Shown here piece after piece: positions 10,764-23,269 of a stretch of 64,000 nt of DNA. Below the pieces are notes generated by a model that saw only the letters and a list, made by a program, of their open reading frames with translations, was not told where the DNA came from and did no database searches. The stretch is from Epiperipatus broadwayi. Taxonomy: Eukaryota > Onychophora > Udeonychophora > Euonychophora > Peripatidae. Position 1 is the first letter of the stretch. Every line of letters starts with the position of its first letter. The stretch covers positions 3,011,001-3,075,000 of the forward strand of contig JAQFVV010012498.1 of assembly GCA_028023455.1 (NCBI GenBank). The letters run 5' to 3'. Position numbers and translations under genes: made by a program.

Positions 10764-11557
10764 ATACATGCCTGATTACTGTATGACCATTAAACCAATA
10801 GTAAAAAGAGGTTATATTCCATATAAATCAAAAGTACCAATGTCACACAAATTGAAAGATTTGAAGTCCTTCTTATTTAGAAATAATAGTCTTTGTAAAT
10901 ATTTATTGGATAAAGGCAAAAATATTGAACTATATTTGAATGAATTGTTAAATGTTGGCTACAGTTATAATCATATATATATAATGTTATTAGAGATTTT
11001 AATGCAAAATATAAGAATAAAAATTTTAATAATAATATTGATTCTCCTGCTAATAAAAAAATATGGATATCAGTCCCATATATTTCAAATGATCAAGTAA
11101 ATTTTATAAGGAAAATTTATAAAGTTATATTGATATCACATTTTACACCCCTCCTACAGTAAACAAATTAATAAATAACTCCAATGATAAAACATCATTC
11201 ATAAATAAAAATTGTGTCATTTATAAATGAATATGTAGGTGTGGTAGTGTATATATAGGTGAATCTAGATGTACATTGGAAAAAAACTAAAGAACACTTG
11301 CTATTATTAAAACAAGTTCAGAAATCAAAACAAAATTGCATAGTAGATAATAATATTTCAGCATCTGTTTTTTATGACCATAATAAATCATGTATTTATA
11401 GTTTTGACTTTAATTTTAACAATGTAAAAATATTGCAAATTGAAAAAAATAACAATAAAAGAAAAATAAAGGAAGCTATGCTAATATACAAATGTAAACA
11501 TGACTTAATTAACAGGCAAGCAGCAAAGGTTAAGATCATAGACTTGTGGGAAAGTTA
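10764..11557 (+). pseudogene. Inverted partner of PLE family B coding region, broken
   Basis: The plus strand repeats the opposite strand's coding region: 'MPDYCMTIKPIVKRGYIPYK' at about 10769 onward, FLFRNNSLCKYLLDKGKN and NVGYSYNHIYIMLLEIL, then after frame breaks a GIY-YIG part. The last part (about 11259-11558) includes VHWKKTKEHLLLLK, CIYSFDFNFNNVKILQIEKN and 'INRQAAKVKIIDLWES'. The N-terminal and catalytic reverse transcriptase regions are missing on this arm. Confidence 0.8.
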
Positions 11558-11569
11558 GCATTTCAAAGC

Positions 11570-11613
11570 TTTAGTTGACAAAGATTATTGGGATAATTGA
11601 AAGCACTCCTAAG
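11570..11613 (+). ncRNA. Hammerhead-like motif on the other arm of PLE family B
   Basis: Plus-strand partner of 9658-9701: UUUAG (11570-11574), core UUGACAA (11575-11581), one A, stem II GAUUA/UAAUU with a G.U pair, GAAA (11599-11602), stem III AG-CA-CU, C11608, then CUAAG (11609-11613). Differences from the other arm fall in loops or make wobble pairs, so the fold is kept. Confidence 0.65.
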
Positions 11614-11713
11614 TGGATAAAATTTTAATTATTTAGTTACTCTATTTACAAATATTCAGTTATATAATTACATTTATTGCTTTAAAAATACAGACATTGA
11701 ATAATAATGTTAC

Positions 11714-11717
<4 letters not shown>

Positions 11718-11750
<33 letters not shown>

Positions 11751-11753
11751 CAT

Positions 11754-11786
<33 letters not shown>
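11718..11786. repeat. (TA)n microsatellite pair
   Basis: Two (TA)n runs (11718-11749 and 11757-11786) separated by 'acattat'. They lie just outside the family B insertion. Confidence 0.95.
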
Positions 11787-11790
<4 letters not shown>

Positions 11791-12747
11791 GCCCTTTTCT
11801 GTAGGTCAGTAATAGTCCATCTCAGTCAATTACTAAAAATTTTAAATTTTAGAATATGTTATTTTAATATGTTAATTATAGTTTGTCAATTATAATATAA
11901 AGTACAATTTGAAGCTAAAGAAAATATGTAGTATATAAAATTATAATGAATCATTTAAAAATAGTTATGTAAAGCTTTAAATATTGTTGCATATGGTTGT
12001 AAAAGCTGGCCATATTAAATAACACAGCTCTAATTATTAAAAGTATATTTAAAAAATTCGATTTTAATAGTTTAAAACTTATAGTTCATAAATGCTATGT
12101 TTAAATTTATAATCATATTTAATAATCAAAATTAACATAGTACATTTTAAATATAAACTTTATGATGGTGAAAATTGTATTTAATTCTATATTTTAAATT
12201 ATTTTTCCAAACTTTTATAATTATATTATTAAATATAATAAGTGTATCAATTTTATAAATCTGGGCAGAGAAATAGATGAAAAAACCGTCTCAAAGTTAT
12301 TGATCATGTGACTTGTATAATGCATACTTTCACACACACAGCTTGTTTGAATTAATAACAAAGTTTAAAATATTTTAAAAGATTGCATTATAGAATTGGA
12401 TGGAATTATTGCCTATCATAAAAGCAAATAATAATAAATATTAAGTTAACTATCGTATGTAATGTTTTAAATAATGTAATGAAGATGAATACAATTAATA
12501 AAAAAATTAAATATTTTGTTAAATAAAAATAGATAAATTGAATATTAAACATGGAATAGGTTATTAAAATTATTTTAAAAGTTATTTTAAATGTTTAAAT
12601 AATTTTGATAAAGTAATAATTGATTTAAAAGTAGTATTTTAAATAATATTTTTGAGTTATTACGTCATAAATTTTTATTTTAAAGATTCAATTCTGTAAA
12701 AAACTAAAAATATGTAAATTTGTTCTCAAGCTAAAAGTGAGAATCAA

Positions 12748-12782
12748 CCAATCAAATGAGGTATTCTTACAGACTATAAATA
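12748..12782 (+). promoter_or_regulatory. Candidate core promoter of copy B: CCAAT plus TATAAATA
   Basis: CCAAT at 12748-12752 and TATAAATA at 12775-12782, spaced as in copy A within 1 bp. Transcription would start near 12806. Confidence 0.45.
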
Positions 12783-15046
12783 TGAATTGCACAGGGAGTA
12801 TCAGGGGAGATTAATAATGGATTGAATCCAGAGAAAGGTATATTAGTAACTATTGAAGAGATAGTAATTTAAAATTTTTATTTTAGTCAATTTTTTTTAG
12901 TACTTTCTTATAGTTTTATTTACAGAAACTAATTGATAATATTTAAAAAGTATCTTGCAAAAGAGAGTTTAAAATAAAATATATTTGGGAACTTTTTGAA
13001 AATGATTTTCTAATTTTTAAAAGTTACTTGCCAGGATTATTTTATCTGAAATTTGACCTAAACTTCACAATGAAAAGATGGATATACTGTGGAATGAAAT
13101 GGATATAAATTCTAATAATATAAAAATGTTTTTGGAATATTTTGATACAGCTTTATTAATGCTTCACCGGAGAACTATTCCAGTGCATAAAAATCATAGT
13201 ATGGACATTATACTGATACAGTGCAAAGTTATTTTCTGTTTAAAAGGGAAAAATTGGAGACACATTATTATTTAGATAAGCTTATCCAAGATTTATTTTT
13301 TAAAATAGTAATAAGACAATTATATCTTATGAATCATTTTATAAAATATTATATCAAAAGGAGTAAAATGTTATATCTTTTCTGAAGGTAACATTTAAAA
13401 AAAAAATATTTTCAAGAATTAAAGAAAGAACCCAGGAGAATATGTTACTGAAGCGTTTTTTGATATTAAAACCTCCAGTCTTAGAATTGTCTAAAATGTA
13501 TTTAGAAAAACATTTGTTTAAAAGTACTTAAAGCTTTTTTTTTTTAAAAAAAGTGATATATAAAAAATACCAAATGAAAGTTTAAATGTATTAAGAAGGA
13601 AACTTATATATAAAAAAAGTGAACACATAGTTGAATAAAAAATGGATCCATGGAAATATTGTAAAAAAAAGTTTATCGAATATTTTTAAAGTTAAGCTAG
13701 ATGGAGTGATGCATCGGATATGCTGCAGAGAATATTAGCAGGAAATATTGAAGAAATTTCACGGGATTAATTAATATTATGATTTAATAAGCATCGTCCT
13801 AAATACTAAAACCAAGGATTATTTTCTATAAATTTTACTAAATGGATTAATAATTATTTTTATTTTTAAACTTTATGCACTTGGAGGAGAACATTTTAAA
13901 ACTCTAAAGAAAATAATAAACATTTTGGACTTATCAGGAACTATTGTCAAAAAAATATGTAATTATAATTTTGATTCCTTTTATTTTATTAACCTAGTTT
14001 AAATCTAAATTTTTTTTATAAGATTAGGAAAACATAAAACATTAATTTGTTGACGATATAAAATTTTATAATGGAATAATCTAATAATTTAGATAAGAAT
14101 ATATTTTAAAATAAAGTGTATGGATGTATATTTCTTTATGTTTGCAATGATCGGTATCTAGTGGATGAAGAAGCCTACTGAATATGATGACCAGATAAAG
14201 GTTATTTTGGTAATAATAATGACTATTAATAATTTATAATGTATATTTTTGTTTTCTTTAGATCATCTATGGATAGTAAGAATGAAGTGTAAAAGTTTTA
14301 CTTATATGTAACACATTTTTATACAACATTTTAAAAAACATTATGAGATAGGATTGATTTGAAAATATGCATACAACAATTTTTTTTTTATATATTAGTG
14401 ATATAATCCAACATAATAACAAATAATTATGTGATTCTTTTAAAATTTTCATGTTATTGGATATTCAAATATTGTCTGATTAGATTGTATATGATTAAAC
14501 ATACAGAATGATGAAGTAGACAAACTTTTCTTGTGGAACAGTGGGATTGTTTAAATATCAATGAATTTTATTTATTGTTTTGTAAATGCAGATAATTATT
14601 TATCGATGTAAGATGTGGAAAATCTGGAGAAATAATGTTGAGATAGTCGCTTGGAAGTACTTAGTGAACAGGAAACCAAGATGATGTTTTTAAGAAATAG
14701 GATATGATAAGGAATAGAAATAATACTTAGTCTTTATGTGGATATCAGCATAGTTAACAAAGCCCTATGACTGGTACACATTTTATTTGGACAGTTCTTT
14801 ATATTTCTTTAAATATTTGATGTTCTAATAAAGATGAAGAAATAGCTTTAACATCATTCATGTATTAGAGATTATTAGACAGGTAAAGGTCATACCTCTT
14901 TCTTGTAATGCACTGTGCCATGATTTTTGAGATATATTATGAGTGATACTCTAGCTTTCTTCCTTAATTCCTATGCATCTATTTCGCTATCTTTATTTCA
15001 TGTAACTGCATCGTTTAGTAAGATATTTTGAAAAGAAATGGTAAAT

Positions 15047-15853
15047 ATCCTACAAAAGGCTGGCTTTGCTATACCATCCATCAACAGCAAACTAAAGTAC
15101 TGGGAGGTGTTCAACCAGACTGCAGACTTCTCCATTGTGTCCCCTACCTTTCTTGGACTTACCAATGCCCAACTAATCCACAAATTCAAAAGATGATCCC
15201 TTGAAGCAAAATTCCTTGATTTTCTCCTCAAAATAAATCTTCACTCCCTTGCCACAAATCAATTTTTGGTGAACTGTAGGGGTTTCACCAAGATCTCTCA
15301 CATATGCCAGCTCTGTAAAACTGACAATGAAACCATCCAGAACTTTCTACTTAAATGTCCTTTTCTGCTTGGCATGAGAAATGTCATCAATTCCTACCTT
15401 TTCTCACACAGAAATACCATCTTCAACCTCCAAGAATCCATAGAAACAGGGGTCTTTGCAATCATTAGACTGTCAATTTTTCTTATCTATACTCTCTGGT
15501 TGTTCTGATGTGCCATCATCCTTGATCAGAGAGTACTTTCAGTAAATCAAAAGCTCTTGGACTTAATTCGCACTCTCAAAACCCGAGATACCAAAATAGC
15601 TCCATCTCCACTCCTCATAAACACTTGGGCAATCCTCCAACTCCCATCCTCTCAGCCTCTGCCATATGACTCAATCACAAAGACATGCTCTTCTAGCCAG
15701 CCTGAACTACACACCAATTCCCCTCTCCACTTCCCATTCCCTTTTACATGTATCCACCCCTCTTACCATTTTGTTCCTGAAATTTCATTTGTTTCACTGT
15801 ATCTGTTTTTTTCTTGATGAATAAACATCTCATCACTGAGAAAAAAAGAAAAA
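15047..15853 (+). mobile_element. 5'-truncated LINE 3' end with target duplication
   Basis: An 807 bp insertion lies between identical 16 bp repeats AAAAGAAATGGTAAAT (15031-15046 and 15854-15869). Copy A has the unfilled site near 2995-3020 (aaaaggaaatgataaataat). The insert is visibly less AT-rich than its surroundings, ends with AATAAA at 15821 and an A-rich tail, and encodes the C-terminus of a non-LTR retrotransposon polyprotein. These features fit target-primed reverse transcription and 5' truncation. Confidence 0.85.
15050..15508 (+). pseudogene. LINE polyprotein C-terminus
   Basis: One frame starting at 15050 runs to a stop at 15508 with one internal stop after HKFKR near 15197. It contains CQLCKTDNETIQNFLLKCP, which matches the Cys-rich C-terminal module of many LINE reverse transcriptases (C-x2-C ... 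ET ... L..CP), with Asn where His is usual. The catalytic reverse transcriptase and endonuclease parts are absent. The clade cannot be decided from this end. Confidence 0.75.
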
Positions 15854-16694
15854 AAAAGAAATGGTAAATAATTTAGAACTTAGATTATGCTATCGTTTTG
15901 TATAAGATTGGTTTATTTGCTTAGAAGGAATAGAATTTTATAACTTAAAATTGAAGGTTCAATGAATCCTAAAGGAAAGGAAAGAATCATAGAATATATT
16001 TTTGAATTTATTTCGGAAATGAAATATAAATTTTGGAATAGAGTATCTAAACAAGATATTTTCTTTAAAATGTTAATTATTTTTTTAAATGCTTTATTAT
16101 TATTTTTAAGAGAAAAATAAGTATTGCATATTTTTAAAATACAATAAAACAATGTAAATTATGTAAACAATATGCATAGTATATATTTTTTGGTTTATTG
16201 AATAACATGAATATATTGATTATTACACTTACATCATACTAAAGTAAGGCTAAATAAGAATATATTACGATTAGTAAACATCATGTGATAAAACACTAAA
16301 ATCTAGTACTGAATTTTGAATGAATATTTTATGTAACATCTTTGACTTTGCAAGATGAAATTTTTTTTAATATTTTGAGAAATCCATACTCATTATAAAG
16401 TTAATTTTGTTTTTCTGTAGAATGTTTTCCTATGAATGTTTTTTTAAAAAATAAGATAGTTTAATAATATTAAGGAAGAAATATTTTGCTAATAAGTAAA
16501 TATATTTATAATAAGTTAACCATAATGAGAAACCAAATGGTAACATTTTTTTTTATATTGTCTTAAGTATAAATAAAGATATAACTAAACTATAAACTAT
16601 TTTTATATAACTTAGTAGATAAAAATGTAAGATTAAAATAAGGATATCCATTGTAAATAGTGTACATAAATTGTTTATTTTATTTGTTGTTGTT

Positions 16695-16750
16695 AATAAA
16701 CTTTGTTAAAATTTGTTTTTCAAAATTTTTGTGTCTTGATTGTTTATTTC
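16695..16750 (+). terminator. Candidate polyadenylation region of copy B
   Basis: AATAAA at 16695-16700 with a GT-rich stretch (ttttgtgtcttgattg) about 25-45 bp downstream, matching copy A at 5042-5095. Confidence 0.4.
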
Positions 16751-17059
16751 TCCAATTCACTGCATGAAATCAAGATATATTCATAACAATTGAAACAAAA
16801 ATATAATTTTTCACAAAAAGATAAACAGAGAAGTATTTTAAGAATTTTAAACATTTTATTAGTATTCATTTAATTAAATAATCATAATTTTATATTATTT
16901 TATCGGTCATAAATTAGTTATCACAATAGTATACTGAATTTTAATGCTGAATATTTTATTTATTAATTATTAACTGAGCTAGAACCCGTTTTATTTTATA
17001 TCATATACTATTCTATGTGAGGATGCACAAGACCAGGTTAGAATATATATATATAATTA

Positions 17060-20000
17060 CAATTTTGTTTTTAATTAATGGACATTTTATTATACCTAAT
17101 GAAATTTGAAATAGATTTCTATATGTGGTGTAATGTCAATTGTAAAACTGTTTTTGGGTTTGTTTTTAATAGGAAATATATTAATCTTGGGGGCATTGGA
17201 ATATGTTGTTATAACATTAATAATATTGGAGAAATAAATGTTTATTATTAATTGTAGTGTATAAAACTATGAATTGATTTCATTCGTTTTAACAATTAAT
17301 GTGTGAATAATAAAGTTTATAATCTTGATAAAGATATTTTTTTTTTTTTATTCTGCAGTATGTTTGTTATTTTATTTGTACAACATTTTATTGGAAAAAT
17401 ATATATAAAAATATATTTACAGTGTAATATGTTATGAATATAGTATAAATTATTGTAGTTTGTGTTGACTTAAAAGAATATATTTAGTATTTTGTTAAAA
17501 CTTAAATATAGTCTTTTATATGTAATAATTACAAAATATTTATTTTTATTTGTTATTATTATTGTGGAATAAGATTTTTTATTTATGTGACACTGAATGA
17601 AATTGACCAAACACTTATTGTGGAGCATTACTATAGTTTCTATGACATGAATTGAAACGTTAATAAATAGGACTAAATAGTTTAAATGCTCTCTCTCTCT
17701 CTTTCTCTTGTGTTTGGCTTCAATAGAAGCAAGCCTAAGTTCCTGCATATGATTTTTTATTTATTTGTTTTAAAAGTTTATGCTTAGTAAATGAATATAA
17801 TGATGGAATGAAAGTAATAGTATTCATCTATTAACTGGACCAATTTATTGGGAATTTATGAGATGTGACAATTTGTTAAAAATTGAAAATAATTCATAGA
17901 GTTTTAAAAAAAAATCATTGGATTATTTCTTTACTTTAAAAATTGATAATGTTTACATTTCAAGAATGAGACATAAATGCTAACAATAAAAAATGTGCAG
18001 AAGGATTATGTCTATCTGTCAATACAATTCTATGATACTGATGAATTATTTACATGTAAGATATAAATTGGATCAGTTTCCATTACACCATAATGGATGA
18101 AACTATTGCCTGTTCAGTTGTAATGTTTTATTAATCAAATACTTGTTAAAAAAGGGTATTTAATTGTATTTTCATGGGTATAAACTAATGTTTGTCACTT
18201 ATAATATCACATACATCAAATACCTGCTAAATAAAAAAATAATTTGGATATTTAGAAAATATCAGAATATAATATGCTTCCAGTGTAATAGCTTTTCATG
18301 ATATTTGTACTTTTTCTGAAAACCTAAATATCATCAGATCATGGTTCAAGAAGTAGACATTAGAATTATCTTACTATTTTGGAAATGTTGCATTTGTGGA
18401 CAATTAATCAGGTTGTTTGCTAAAAATATTATTATTAATATTTTTTAAATATGTAATTGTATAGGATATAAATGGTAGTATAATTTAAGTTAAGTAGAGA
18501 TTTATTTTACATGTCTAAAATATAAGAAAGTTATGTTTTCTAAATTTAAATTTATATTTAATAGCATAGTAATTATGATTCTAATTTATAAAAAAATCTT
18601 ATTCATTGATTATAAATTAATTTCAAGTATTTATTTTTATTTCATTGTCTTAAAATAACATTAACAAACAGGTATATTTATATCTTTAATATATATATTT
18701 TTTCAACTAAATATTTTTATATATAAATGTTTATTATGTCCTAAACCTTTTCATATTTTGAAAAGTGCTGATTTATTACAACATATTTGTGTTACATAAA
18801 TACACTTTTAATCTTAGCATTTGATAGGTGAAGTTTGATATACAATCACTTAGTTAATTTAAAGAATTAATGTCAATTCAGAATCTATTACATAGGCACA
18901 ATTGAATTATATGTGTGTATTTCAAATGCTAGTGGTGTTTGCTAAATATACATATTTTTTCAATTATTATCTATTGTTAATAAATGTTGACTTAATTTAA
19001 AATAGATAAACTTATTGGATTATCATTCAATTTTACAAGGCAAATTTATTAGTTAATGATATTTGGGTAGGATACTATTTACAAATTGATTATACCACAT
19101 AATTCATTAGAATCAATTAAAAAAGTTCAAAAGTCCAACTACAGAATAAGTAAGAGAGAATAATTACAGATTTTTGTATTGAATTTAATGTTTATTATCT
19201 AATCAGACATATATTTTTATGCAGTAATAAATTAACTAATTTGACATTCTTAAATGTTTAATAAATAATTAGAAGCTTATTGTAATTTTATGGCTAGTTC
19301 CAAGTAACAATTATTTTAAGATAGAAATGATATCTATGTTGATTTTATGATTTATAAAATTACAGGTATGATAATTATTGATGATGAACAAAGGTAATTG
19401 CAATCAGATGTTCACATATTTTATTTTAAATCATTATTGATTAAAGTGAATATTATATTAAGTCAGTATACAGCCATAAAAATCATAATCTTATTCAGTT
19501 GTAGAGCTAGTAATAGTAATATATTTTACTATGTTGCAAACTGGGGTGATTTTATTAATTATATTTATGTTTGTTGATGTGGATCATAAATTCAGTTTAA
19601 ATATTAAAATTTAATATTAATATTTGATTACAATATACACTAATAATCTTTTATATAACTCAATAATTGTAGTCTAAAGTTTTAACAACTTAGCTTTATT
19701 AAACTGAAGAATAATTCGATATGATTTATCAATTGTGTGTGAATAAGCATCAAATAGGAATCTATCTATTATTTTATATACTGATGTGATTGAACATTAT
19801 AAATTTTAATGTATTCTAATAAAATGATTTGATTTTATAATATAATAAGTTAGAGAAAGTGGAGAGATATATTAGGTTAATTGAATTTTGTATTATTATT
19901 GAATATTTAGTCTTATTATAATTGACTTAATTAATAGGAGCATATTCCTATTAGTGGAATAGCATAGCTAAGTTAGCATTACTTTTATTTTATTTAGTTG

Positions 20001-20220
20001 TAATTGGAAATCAGTTATTGAGTTATATATATTACTGATACTTTAGATTTGTAGGGCAGATTAAATTATAATCTATTCCATCCATGAATCATTCCATTTA
20101 AATATAAATATAAATAATGTTTAACTTTTAGTACAAGTTTGTATTATTACAAATAGTGTTTTGATTCATAAGGAATATTAAGATTTATCTGTTTAATTCT
20201 TTGGCATTATTTTTATTCTA
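17060..20220. other. AT-rich non-coding DNA, intron- or intergenic-like
   Basis: I see no credible gene. The longest frame (92 codons, minus, 17748-17470) is low-complexity and crosses a short CT-rich run. No inverted terminal repeats or known element pieces were found by eye. Confidence 0.5.
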
Positions 20221-20224
20221 TTAA

Positions 20225-20470
20225 AACTGGTTTATATTGCACCAGTCAAAATATGTTGATCCATCTAACATGAGCTAGAACTCAAAAAATATATAATTCA
20301 AACCCAATCAAGCCCAAGATTTATGTCAGGGACCAACCTGGATTCGAACCCATTCCCTAAGCCCCAGATCAAACACCTAACAAATAACATATGATGATGG
20401 CACAAAGAAATTATTCTTAAGTCTGGCCCACTACCAGAACAAAGAAGACAATGAGACCTGCATATTATTT
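20225..20470 (-). mobile_element. Possible tRNA-derived SINE fragment
   Basis: The minus strand has a perfect B-box GGTTCGAATCC (20350-20340) in a patch noticeably less AT-rich than its surroundings. No convincing A-box is visible upstream, so the tRNA-like head would be decayed. A copy search is needed to confirm a repeat family. Confidence 0.35.
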
Positions 20471-21289
20471 ATATCAAGACTTAACTAAATAGGTATTATA
20501 TAAAATTAGGAATCATGGTATGTATTTAAATTATTAACAGGGGGTTGAACCCTGTTCATGAAGTTGATAGAAAGGCATATGCATGGTTGACATGTGGAAG
20601 TGGAGGAAATCTAATTCGAACAACTCAAATTAGACAATAAAATAGTTTAATAATATAATGAAATGATTATATATATTAGTATGTGAATGAATGAGTGATC
20701 TATCAAGCAGTAGATAATTACATACTAGGTATTCACACTAATGGCTCTTATATGCTCTTTTATTGATTGAATAATATATATACATCTTTAGTGGGTACAG
20801 TATTAAGATTCCAATCATTTATTATAAAGAATACATAATATTGCTATTAACGCTTTTATCTATGGTTCTGAAATGTGGTGACTAACTTATAATTTCAGGG
20901 AGTATTCTCAGGTTCCTTTCATATATAATAAAACCATTTTCATGCCATTGTGGTCATGAAAAGAATTAAAAAGACATTTTAAAGTTACATTTAGTTATGA
21001 GACAACATATTTATTGACAATTCTTTTAATTAATATTTGGAAGGAAGAACACTTTATTTTCTCCCAAGACATATACTTTTAAAATACAGAAATAAATTTC
21101 ATTGGTGGGATTGTATAACAAGACTAATATAATATTAATTAATGAAGCTAGTCATATTTGGAATTTACATATATTTTGAGCAGAGCACAATTTTAGTATA
21201 ATAACATTAAAACTAGATCAGGGAGCAAAAAATTAATAATAATCTAAGAAGTGGTGGTACTATCATAATGGTGGAGAAATAAAAATAAT

Positions 21290-21560
21290 GTCATGCTTCT
21301 GGACAAAAATGAAATCTAAGACCCCTTTTTAGGGAAATCCTTAGAAACATATGGTTGGGCATGGTATGGGCCAGATGTACTGGATACACTGACACACAGA
21401 GGCCATTTACACAATGAAGGTCCCTGGAAACTCAAATATCTGTGGAACAGAATATGAAAAGAAATCCATGGGTTCAATCCTGTCGCAAACCCCAGATTAA
21501 AAGCCAGTATATATAGATTCACAAAAATATGCTGAATGCCAGAAATGCAGTATGGAAAGA
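21290..21560. other. Less AT-rich patch, unidentified, possibly an old repeat
   Basis: Composition rises in G+C and includes a B-box-like GGTTCAATCC on the plus strand near 21474. A minus-strand frame of 68 codons (21522-21316) crosses it but has no recognisable motif and begins at a non-ATG codon. I cannot assign a family. Confidence 0.25.
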
Positions 21561-22329
21561 TGTCCCTAGTGACCTGAATTAGTGTGTACTGCTTTAAAAT
21601 AAATGACCCTCATTTCAATGCCATAATTTATATGAATAATATGCTATGCCACTATAATATATGTGTACAATTTCATTTGCTAAAAGAAACATTAAATTTA
21701 CCATCTTCCTTTGTTGTTATTTAAAATGATTCAATCCCACCTTCATGGATTTATAATAACTGTGAGATTTAAGTAGTTGATATTTTAAAAGTGCATAAAG
21801 TAAAGTAAAATCTAGTTGTTATCTAGAAAAACAAATAATAGGTCACCCTTTCAGAATTGATTAAATAACATTTTAAAATATTTCATAGCTTTAATTCACC
21901 CTGGGTAGAATTACTTCATTTTATTCAGAGTTAAACAAATAACAAATTTTGTACTAAAATCCAAAATAAAAATGTTAACTTGTGAAAACAATCTGGCAAG
22001 CATATTGATTAATAAGATATTATGATCTGGGGGAAATTAATAATCTCAATCCATGGAGGTTTAATAAGAAAAAAAGGACTTTAGAAATTAAGATCACCAG
22101 GTTGTTTTGGATTGGCATATTAAAAGAAATAAATAAATAATGGATGCATATAAATAAATGATTGCCCCAAAGTTAAGAAAAGTTAGAGCATATGAGAGAG
22201 ATTGATAGAAATTATTTGAGAGCAATTTACATTTACACATTAGAAAGGTACAAAGTTAAATAATTCATAAGAGAAATCCTGATTGTAGGGTTCAAGATTA
22301 GTGAGGCTAGCTTTACTTTCAAGTTGCAC

Positions 22330-22690
22330 CAAGAAAATAGTTAATTATCTTGTACAACTTTAGGAGTATAAAAATCTGGTTCATGCACAGTAGTTAAGGG
22401 ATCCATGTGAGTTCTTTAGGTGACAGCAGGCTTCCATTCAGTATTCCAGACTTTTCATTTCAGGGCACCAGCAAGCTGGTACAGTAGCAGAAAATGACTC
22501 CCAAGGGTCAGAAGAGTGATTGGCTTGCTACTCATTCATCATCTTAAAATTCAAAGTGGCATGAAGTATAGTGGTTATACCATTCTCTCAGCAGTAACTC
22601 TTCTTCTGGTGTTCAAAATCAGCCCATTTTATATCCTGCTCAGGTATTTGTGGAATGCTTTTAACTTTAATTTCTAGCCCAAAACCTAAT
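22330..22690. other. Less AT-rich patch, unidentified
   Basis: About 350 bp with clearly higher G+C than the flanks and no long ORF. It resembles an interspersed repeat only by composition. Confidence 0.25.
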
Positions 22691-22781
22691 CTTCAATAAA
22701 ATAAAAATCTTACATTTTTTTCCTCCATTGTTCATGGAGATGCAATCATTAGATAATGTTCCAAAAATGTATAAAAATCTT

Positions 22782-22915
22782 TATAACAAAAGTACAATCC
22801 ATTAGTTTTATTCCCCATTTTATTTTTAGCAAAACTTGCAAAAATGTATTCAAATTCAAAAATGTTTATAACAAAAGTACAATCCACTAGTTTTATTCCC
22901 CATTTTATTTTTAGT
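22782..22915 (+). repeat. Local direct duplication, about 58 bp units
   Basis: Positions 22782-22838 and 22859-22915 are near-identical (ataacaaaagtacaatcc then ttccccattttattttta), offset by 77 bp. Few substitutions separate them, so the duplication is fairly recent. Confidence 0.85.
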
Positions 22916-23119
22916 AAAACTTTAATTAATTTTTTTTCCCCAAGATTAAAACAATATTATATTTCCACGCATTTAATTATTTTTGGACAATTATTGATTG
23001 CATCTTCCATTTTGAATTTTTTAGAAATATACAATTTAATAAAAAAAAAAAATATTTTTTTTATAAATGTACAATAAAATATTTATAAGATATTTTGTTA
23101 ATATATATGCTCCTGTAAT

Positions 23120-23229
23120 ACATATATATGTCTGAGCCACACCTATGTACTTTAATAGAAAAATGGAACAGAATAATAATAATAAAAATATTGAAAAGTT
23201 AAATTTATAACTTTTAGGTGTGCTTCTCA

Positions 23230-23242
<13 letters not shown>
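23120..23242. mobile_element. Short inverted-repeat element (MITE-like)
   Basis: The left arm (23120-23144, atatatatgtctgagccacacct region) pairs with the right arm (23216-23242, aggtgtgcttctcagacat region) with one small gap. The interior of about 70 bp is AT-rich and non-coding. The right arm enters a (TA)n tract, so a TA target duplication cannot be resolved. Confidence 0.5.
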
Positions 23243-23266
<24 letters not shown>

Positions 23267-23269
23267 AAG

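Larger units (their letters stand above)
9605..11690. mobile_element. Penelope-like element, family B, head-to-head inverted
   Basis: Positions 9612-10763 read on the minus strand and 10764-11668 read on the plus strand are the same PLE 3' region, joined near 10763/10764. The minus half reaches further 5' and includes the catalytic motif. The outer ends are mirror images (near 9612 and 11668) and carry a hammerhead-like motif on each arm. It abuts the family A insertion across a (TA)n tract at about 9593-9609. Confidence 0.85.
12140..17050 (+). repeat. Copy B of the old tandem duplicated block
   Basis: Collinear with 1-6090. The match begins near 12140 and ends at 'aggttagaatatatatat' (17035-17054), as copy A does at 6080-6100. 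Copy B keeps the CCAAT/TATA pair, the AATAAA region, and an uninterrupted version of the site where copy A holds the ribozyme element. It carries its own LINE insertion (15047-15853). Small ORFs such as 13078-13275 (65 codons, MDILWNEMD...) have no counterpart in copy A and are probably chance. Confidence 0.75.
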
